Shown here in pieces: positions 10,201 through 19,200 of a stretch of DNA of 64,000 bases. A program made the position numbers and the translations under genes. Within the stretch, counting starts at the first letter, position 1. Every line of letters starts with the position of its first letter. The notes beneath the pieces were generated by a model, which worked only from the letters and a program-made list of their open reading frames with translations, searched no databases and was not told the origin of the DNA. Origin of the DNA: Endozoicomonas sp965261315 (GTDB taxonomy: Bacteria; Pseudomonadota; Gammaproteobacteria; Pseudomonadales; Endozoicomonadaceae). The stretch is from NCBI GenBank assembly GCA_965261315.1, contig CBDHDM010000038.1, forward strand, positions 83,363-147,362. The letters run 5' to 3'.

Positions 10201-13200
10201 CTGGTGCCAGGGGCTGGCCAGCGGTCTGTTGACGGAGGCCCTGAGCGAGGGGCTGAACAAGGTTGAGGCCTGGCTGGCGGAGGAAGCAACCGGTGCCCGT
10301 GCGGCGATCATCAAGGGACTGACACCGACCGGGGATGATGAGCCGGGCGCGCCGGGGCTGAGTGGCCTCATCCTGCCCAAGGTCCTGCCGGAAATCCGGG
10401 AAGCCATCGACGGGCAGCTGAACCAGGCCATGGCCCGGGTGCTGCGCCAGGGCGCCCGGCAATTCCAGACGACCATGGACAACAACCGGCTGCTGTCCCT
10501 GCCGGCGGTGCGCTCGGCCGTGGAGCAGGTGGCGAAGCAGGCCTTGCAGGAGGGTACCGGGAAGCTCGGGTCGCAGCTGGATCACTTATTCACTGAGGTG
10601 CTGGATCCGGTCAAGGTGGCACTGAAAGCCGAACTGGTGACGTTCCAGACGACAGCGGTTACCAACCTGGTCGACTGGCTGAAAGCCGACGACTATGCCG
10701 GTGCCCAGCGGTTGATGGCACCGCTGGTGACGCAACTGAAGCAGGTCATCCAGCCCATGCTGTTGACGCTGCTGGCGGAACAGCTGGGTGACACGGTAGA
10801 TCGTGAACAGCTGGCATCACAGGCCGGCCCCTACCTGGATGGCCTGGTGCAGGCACTGCTGGCCCCGGTGATCGACGACAGCCTGAAGCGGGTGGTTGAC
10901 TGGGCTGAAGGCGACCCGCAGGCGATCGTTGACGAGATCCAGCCAACCGTTAAAGAGACCGTGGACTGGGCACAGTCCATGCTGATGGATGCGGTCCGTA
11001 ATAAACAGCAGCAGCTGCAGTCGTTCATGGCGGAAGACGGTGAGGTGACCGTGGTGGAGCGGGCCCGGTTACTGGCGGACGGGCTGGCCGGGACACCGGA
11101 GGTGGTCGACGAGTCGGCGGAGGCTCCGAACGGACCTGAGCTGCTGACGGCCGGGGTAATCGGCTCCCTGGGGGACGGCCTGGTGGCGGCACTGCGCGAG
11201 GGCGTGTCGGTCGTGAGAACGAAGCGACAGGCGATGGAAGACGAGATCCGTTCCCACCTGCCCCCGCTGGTGACGGCCGGGGTCGGTGCCGGAACCCAGC
11301 ACGCCGGCCGTCAGGCGGCGGGTGACCACACGCTGGATACGGCGGCGGACGGATTCAGTGAAGCGGTGGAGCCTTGGTGCCAGGGGCTGGCCAGCGGTCT
11401 GTTGACGGAGGCCCTGAGCGAGGGGCTGAACAAGGTTGAGGCCTGGCTGGCGGAGGAAGCAACCGGTGCCCGTGCGGCGATCATCAAGGGACTGACACCG
11501 ACCGGGGGTGAGGAGCCGGGCGCGCCGGGGCTGAGTGGCCTCATCCTGCCCAAGGTCCTGCCGGAAATCCGGGAAGCCATCGACGGGCAGCTGAACCAGG
11601 CCATGGCCCGGGTGCTGCGCCAGGGCGCCCGGCAATTCCAGACGACCATGGACAACAACCGGCTGCTGTCCCTGCCGGCGGTGCGCTCTGCCGTGGAGCA
11701 GGTGGCGAAGCAGGCCTTGCAGGAGGGTACCGGGAAGCTCGGGTCGCAGCTGGATCACTTATCCACTGAGGTGCTGGATCCGGTCAAGGTGGCACTGAAA
11801 GCCGAACTGGTGACGTTCCAGACGACAGCGGTTACCAACCTGGTCGACTGGCTGAAAGCCGACGACTATGCCGGTGTCCGGCAGCTGATGGCTCCGCTGG
11901 TGACGCAACTGAAGCAGGTCATCCAGCCCATGCTGCTGACCCTGCTGGCGGAGCAGCTGGGTGACACGGTGGAGCGTGACGCGCTGGAACAGCTGGCCAC
12001 TCCTTACCTGAACGGCCTGGTGCAGGCACTGCTGGCCCCGGTGATCGACGACAGCCTGAAGCGGGTGGTTGACTGGGCTGAAGGCGACCCGCAGGCGATC
12101 GTTGACGAGATCCAGCCAACCGTTAAAGAGACCGTGGACTGGGCACAGTCCATGCTGATGGATGCGGTTCGTAATAAACAGCAGCAGCTGCAGTCGTTCA
12201 TGGCGGAAGAAGGTGAGGTGACCGTGGTGGAGCGGGCCCGGTTACTGGCGGACGGGCTGGCCGGGACACCGGAGGTGGTCGACGAGTCGGCGGAGGCTCC
12301 GAACGGACCTGAGCTGCTGACGGCCGGGGTAATCGGCTCCCTGGGGGACGGCCTGGTGGCGGCACTGCGCGAGGGCGTGTCGGTCGTGAGAACGAAGCGA
12401 CAGGCGATGGAAGACGAGATCCGTTCCCACCTGCCCCCGCTGGTGACGGCCGGGGTCGGTGCCGGAACCCAGCACGCCGGCCGTCAGGCGGCGGGTGACC
12501 ACACGCTGGATACGGCGGCGGACGGATTCAGTGAAGCGGTGGAGCCCTGGTGCCAGGGGCTGGCCAGCGGTCTGTTGACGGAGGCCCTGAGCGAGGGGCT
12601 GAACAAGGTTGAGGCCTGGCTGGCGGAGGAAGCAACCGGTGCCCGTGCGGCGATCATCAAGGGACTGACACCGACCGGGGGTGAGGAGCCGGGCGCGCCG
12701 GGGCTGAGTGGCCTCATCCTGCCCAAGGTCCTGCCGGAAATCCGGGAAGCCATCGACGGGCAGCTGAACCAGGCCATGGCCCGGGTGCTGCGCCAGGGCG
12801 CCCGGCAATTCCAGACGACCATGGACAACAACCGGCTGCTGTCCCTGCCGGCGGTGCGCTCGGCCGTGGAGCAGGTGGCGAAGCAGGCCTTGCAGAAGGG
12901 TACCGGGAAGCTAGGGTCGCAGCTGGATCACTTATCCACTGAGGTGCTGGATCCGGTCAAGGTGGCACTGAAAGCCGAACTGGTGACGTTCCAGACGACA
13001 GCGGTTACCAACCTGGTCGACTGGCTGAAAGCCGACGACTATGCCGGTGTCCGGCAGCTGATGGCTCCGCTGGTGACGCAACTGAAGCAGATCGTCCAGC
13101 CCATGCTGCTGACGCTGCTGGCGGAACAGCTGGGTGACACGGTAGATCGTGAACAGCTGGCATCACAGGCCGGCCCCTACCTGGATGGCCTGGTGCAGGC

Positions 13201-16200
13201 ACTGCTGGCCCCGGCGATCGACGACAGCCTGAAGCGGGTGGTTGACTGGGCTGAAGGCGACCCGCAGGCGATCGTTGACGAGATCCAGCCAACCGTTAAA
13301 GAGACCGTGGACTGGGCACAGTCCATGCTGATGGATGCGGTCCGTAATAAACAGCAGCAGCTGCAGTCGTTCATGGCGGAAGACGGTGAGGTGACCGTGG
13401 TGGAGCGGGCCCGGTTACTGGCGGACGGGCTGGCCGGGACACCGGAGGTGGTCGACGAGTCGGCGGAGGCTCCGAACGGACCTGAGCTGCTGACGGCCGG
13501 GGTAATCGGCTCCCTGGGGGACGGCCTGGTGGCGGCACTGCGCGAGGGCGTGTCGGTCGTGAGAACGAAGCGACAGGCGATGGAAGACGAGATCCGTTCC
13601 CACCTGCCCCCGCTGGTGACGGCCGGGGTCGGTGCCGGAACCCAGCACGCCGGCCGTCAGGCGGCGGGTGACCACACGCTGGATACGGCGGCGGACGGAT
13701 TCAGTGAAGCGGTGGAGCCCTGGTGCCAGGGGCTGGCCAGCGGTCTGTTGACGGAGGCCCTGAGCGAGGGGCTGAACAAGGTTGAGGCCTGGCTGGCGGA
13801 GGAAGCAACCGGTGCCCGTGCGGCGATCATCAAGGGACTGACACCGACCGGGGGTGAGGAGCCGGGCGCGCCGGGGCTGAGTGGCCTCATCCTGCCCAAG
13901 GTCCTGCCGGAAATCCGGGAAGCCATCGACGGGCAGCTGAACCAGGCCATGGCCCGGGTGCTGCGCCAGGGCGCCCGGCAATTCCAGACGACCATGGACA
14001 ACAACCGGCTGCTGTCCCTGTCGGCGGTGCGCTCGGCCGTGGAGCAGGTGGCGAAGCAGGCCTTGCAGGAGGGTACCGGGAAGCTCGGGTCGCAGCTGGA
14101 TCACTTATCCACTGAGGTGCTGGATCCGGTCAAGGTGGCACTGAAAGCCGAACTGGTGACGTTCCAGACGACAGCGGTTACCAACCTGGTCGACTGGCTG
14201 AAAGCCGACGACTATGCCGGTGCCCAGCGGTTGATGGCACCGCTGGTGACGCAACTGAAGCAGGTCATCCAGCCCATGCTGCTGACGCTGCTGGCGGAAC
14301 AGCTGGGTGACACGGTAGATCGTGAACAGCTGGCATCACAGGCCGGCCCCTACCTGGATGGCCTGGTGCAGGCACTGCTGGCCCCGGTGATCGACGACAG
14401 CCTGAAGCGGGTGGTTGACTGGGCTGAAGGCGACCCTCAGGCGATCGTTGACGAGATCCAGTCAACCGTTGAAGAGACCGTGGACTGGGCACAGTTCATG
14501 CTGATGGATGCGGTCCGTAATAAACAGCAGCAGCTGCAGTCATTCATGGCGGAAGAAGGTGAGGTGACCGTGGTGGAGCGGGTCCGGTTACTGGCGGACG
14601 GGCTGGCCGGGACACCGGAGGTGGTCGACGAGTCGGCGGAGGCTCCGAACGGACCTGAGCTGCTGACGGCCGGGATAATCGGCTCCCTGGGGGACGGCCT
14701 GGTGGCGGCACTGCGCGAGGGCGTGTCGGTCGTGAGAACGAAGCGACAGGCGATGGAAGACGAGATCCGTTCCCACCTGCCCCCGCTGGTGACGGCCGGG
14801 GTCGGTGCCGGAACCCAGCACGCCGGCCGTCAGGCGGCGGGTGACCACACGCTGGATACGGCGGCGGACGGATTCAGTGAAGCGGTGGAGCCCTGGTGCC
14901 AGGGGCTGGCCAGCGGTCTGTTGACGGAGGCCCTGAGCGAGGGGCTGAACAAGGTTGAGGCCTGGCTGGCGGAGGAAGCAACCGGTGCCCGTGCGGCGAT
15001 CATCAAGGGACTGACACCGACCGGGGGTGAGGAGCCGGGCGCGCCGGGGCTGAGTGGCCTCATCCTGCCCAAGGTCCTGCCGGAAATCCGGGAAGCCATC
15101 GACGGGCAGCTGAACCAGGCCATGGCCCGGGTGCTGCGCCAGGGCGCCCGGCAATTCCAGACGACCATGGACAACAACCGGCTGCTGTCCCTGTCGGCGG
15201 TGCGCTCGGCCGTGGAGCAGGTGGCGAAGCAGGCCTTGCAGGAGGGTACCGGGAAGCTCGGGTCGCAGCTGGATCACTTATCCACTGAGGTGCTGGATCC
15301 GGTCAAGGTGGCACTGAAAGCCGAACTGGTGACGTTCCAGACGACAGCGGTTACCAACCTGGTCGACTGGCTGAAAGCCGACGACTATGCCGGTGCCCAG
15401 CGGTTGATGGCACCGCTGGTGACGCAACTGAAGCAGGTCATCCAGCCCATGCTGCTGACGCTGCTGGCGGAACAGCTGGGTGACACGGTAGATCGTGAAC
15501 AGCTGGCATCACAGGCCGGCCCCTACCTGGATGGCCTGGTGCAGGCACTGCTGGCCCCGGTGATCGACGACAGCCTGAAGCGGGTGGTTGACTGGGCTGA
15601 AGGCGACCCTCAGGCGATCGTTGACGAGATCCAGTCAACCGTTGAAGAGACCGTGGACTGGGCACAGTTCATGCTGATGGATGCGGTCCGTAATAAACAG
15701 CAGCAGCTGCAGTCATTCATGGCGGAAGAAGGTGAGGTGACCGTGGTGGAGCGGGTCCGGTTACTGGCGGACGGGCTGGCCGGGACACCGGAGGTGGTCG
15801 ACGAGTCGGCGGAGGCTCCGAACGGACCTGAGCTGCTGACGGCCGGGATAATCGGCTCCCTGGGGGACGGCCTGGTGGCGGCACTGCGCGAGGGCGTGTC
15901 GGTCGTGAGAACGAAGCGACAGGCGATGGAAGACGAGATCCGTTCCCACCTGCCCCCGCTGGTGACGGCCGGGGTCGGTGCCGGAACCCAGCACGCCGGC
16001 CGTCAGGCGGTGGGTGACCACACGCTGGATACGGCGGCGGACGGATTCAGTGAAGCGGTGGAGCCTTGGTGCCAGGGGCTGGCCAGCGGTCTGTTGACGG
16101 AGGCCCTGAGCGAGGGGCTGAACAAGGTTGAGGCCTGGCTGGCGGAGGAAGCAACCGGTGCTCGTGCGGCGATCATCAAGGGACTGACACCGACCGGGGA

Positions 16201-19200
16201 TGATGAGCCGGGCGCGCCGGGGCTGAGTGGCCTCATCCTGCCCAAGATCCTGCCGGAAATCCGGGAAGCCATCGACGGGCAGCTGAACCAGGCCATGGCC
16301 CGGGTGCTGCGCCAGGGCGCCCGGCAATTCCAGACGACCATGGACAACAACCGGCTGCTGTCCCTGCCGGCGGTGCGCTCTGCCGTGGAGCAGGTGGCGA
16401 AGCAGGCCTTGCAGGAGGGTACCGGGAAGCTCGGGTCGCAGCTGGATCACTTATTCACTGAGGTGCTGGATCCGGTCAAGGTGGCACTGAAAGCCGAACT
16501 GGTGACGTTCCAGACGACAGCGGTTACCAACCTGGTCGACTGGCTGAAAGCCGAGGACTATGCCGGTGCCCAGCGGTTGATGGCACCGCTGGTGACGCAA
16601 CTGAAGCAGGTCATCCAGCCCATGCTGCTGACCCTGCTGGCGGAACAGCTGGATGACACGGTAGATCGTGAACAGCTGGCATCACAGGCCGGCCCCTACC
16701 TGGATGGCCTGGTGCAGGCACTGCTGGCCCCGGTGATCGACGACAGCCTGAAGCGGGTGGTTGACTGGGCTGAAGGCGACCCGCAGGCGATCGTTGACGA
16801 GATCCAGCCAACCGTTAAAGAGACCGTGGACTGGGCACAGTCCATGCTGATGGATGCGGTTCGTAATAAACAGCAGCAGCTGCAGTCGTTCATGGCGGAA
16901 GAAGGTGAGGTGACCGTGGTGGAGCGGGCCCGGTTACTGGCGGACGGGCTGGCCGGGGCACCGGAAGTGGCCGACGAGCCAGCGGCGGCCTCGACCGGAC
17001 CTGAGTTGCTGACGGCCGAGGTGATTGGATCCCTAAGTAGGGGGATTACTGCGGTGATCAGTAACGGGGCTGATATCATTCGTCGTAAAGCATGGGCAGA
17101 TAACCTGCGGTTGAAATTAGGAGAAGATGAGCATAGCTCCAGAATGTCTATTCTCCCAATGGTTAAGCGCCATGTTCAGCGAATTGTTAATGAAGCGGTA
17201 AGTGCTGGGACTGAATATGGTATCAGGCAGCTTGCAGAACCATCAGATGGAGATCCGGTTGGTGTTACTGAGGCCATAAAGGTGCATGTGCAAGGCCTTA
17301 CTGCAGGCTATTTAAGCCATATGGTTGCCGATGCAATTGAAGGTCTGGCTGATGCTGTTAATAAGAATGCAGGTGACATCCAAAACTCTATTGAGACGGT
17401 GTTGAAGAATAGCGGGCCTCCAATGGACTTGGCGGCATTATTAACCCCACATATTAATGGTGCTATTGATCAGGCTCTGCATCAAGGCAGGCGTTTTATT
17501 CAGGAGGGAATTTCAAAATGGATTGAAGCTAATGCATCGGAAGCTACTCCAGAGCTGCATAAGGCTATTGATAAAATTTTGACTCATATTATGGCTAATG
17601 GTGGTAAGTGGGTTAAAGATAATCAACAAGGGATTGAAATAGGAGTTTTAGCACCTATACAGGAGGAAATTACTGCAACTCTCAAGAAGGCTCAGGCTGA
17701 CATTATTAAAAATGTTGCTCTCTGGTTGAGTGATGAAGCTAATTTAAATCGCCTCGTCTCAACTTTTACAAACGAAATCCGTACTGCTGTTACCAATGTT
17801 GTTACTGCTACTGTGGCGAAGCAAATTTCTGGAAAAGATAGAGGGCCAGAATTTGAGCGTGTGATTAATGATATTATCCCTTATGTAACCCCCATCGTTG
17901 ATCAGGCTTTGACGCAGGGCATCACTTACACTGTTAAATGTCTTTCTGGCTGGGTCCAGCACCATGGCGCAGACATCTCATCTCTGGTAAATCCTTTGAT
18001 TGATAAAACTGTCCGAGATGTTATGCCTTCGGTGCGTAAAGCGGTTCAGGATAAAGCGTTACTGCTGGCACATGCTAAGGCTCAGGATATTGATTTCAAT
18101 AAGCTGGCTGCAGAATTGGCTGTTGCTTTTGTCGATCGCTTTGATCCTGATACTCTTACTTCTGGAGCTTTAAAGGTTGAACCGAAAAGCAGTGTGGCAA
18201 AGGAACTGCCCAAGGTTTTATGCTTCTTGATGCAAACTGCTGAAACCTATGAGTGTTTAGGCGGAAATCTGATGGAGCCCGTCAAGATTGATCGTGTCGA
18301 AATAGATGGTCGGGTGTTTAAGGATATCAAGGCTCAGCTAATTAAAATGGCTGATGGCTCTATCCGGATTCGGAAAATGGATTTGAAATTCGAGGACATA
18401 GATAAAATTGATATTGATATTGAAATAGCCGGTATATCAATTTCATATCAATTACCGGAAAAAAGTAAATTGTACAGAGCCGCTTTACTATCATCTGCTC
18501 CCATGATGAGTCCTGCCGATTTAGCTCGAAGTCTTTTTGATGCATTTGTACCAGAACACATCGATTTTAATATTGATCAAATTACTGGCGAGTTTCATGA
18601 TGTTATTCTTGATGGCCCTGGAGAAGATACTCTTGGCTTTGGGCTTAGCGACATCAAATTATCTCTTCGTCTACATCAATACTATCCAAAACCGTATATG
18701 GATATTAGTGTCGGGCCGAAAGATGGGCATAAAACCATTGAGTCGATAAAGGTGAAGGTAGCAGGCCAGGGCGTGGTTGATCATATAGAGGCTGATATTA
18801 ACGTTGACCGTTATCGGAATGGTTCTGCTGATGTGAGGGTACTGGTAGAGCCTGGACGGCTGAGTCGCCTGGCAGGGTGGCTGCTTGGAGGACCCGTTGA
18901 AATAGAAGCAAAACCCTCTATCAACAATGCCATAGGAACACTAAATGATGTTGAGTCGATCCGTGTTCGTGCTCCTCGCTTCGGTGGGATATGTAATGCC
19001 CTGGTAAAGAATACGATCAAAGCTTTCAATCCTGACTTCAGTTTGGGAGATGATGGTAAACCCGTCTTAAAGTTAAAACTAGCATTATTCTCTGAAGAAA
19101 GGTCAAACCCGATTACCCGCTGGTTAGCCAAAGCTGCGAATCGCATCTTACAATTTTTCACAAAGCCTATTGAAGTACGGATGTCGTTTAAAGGAGCGCC

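Noticed and set aside
6305..17005. Regular repeats considered as a CRISPR-like or satellite array
   Set aside because: The period is over a kilobase, all units are in one reading frame and there are no spacers, so it is a protein-coding tandem array.
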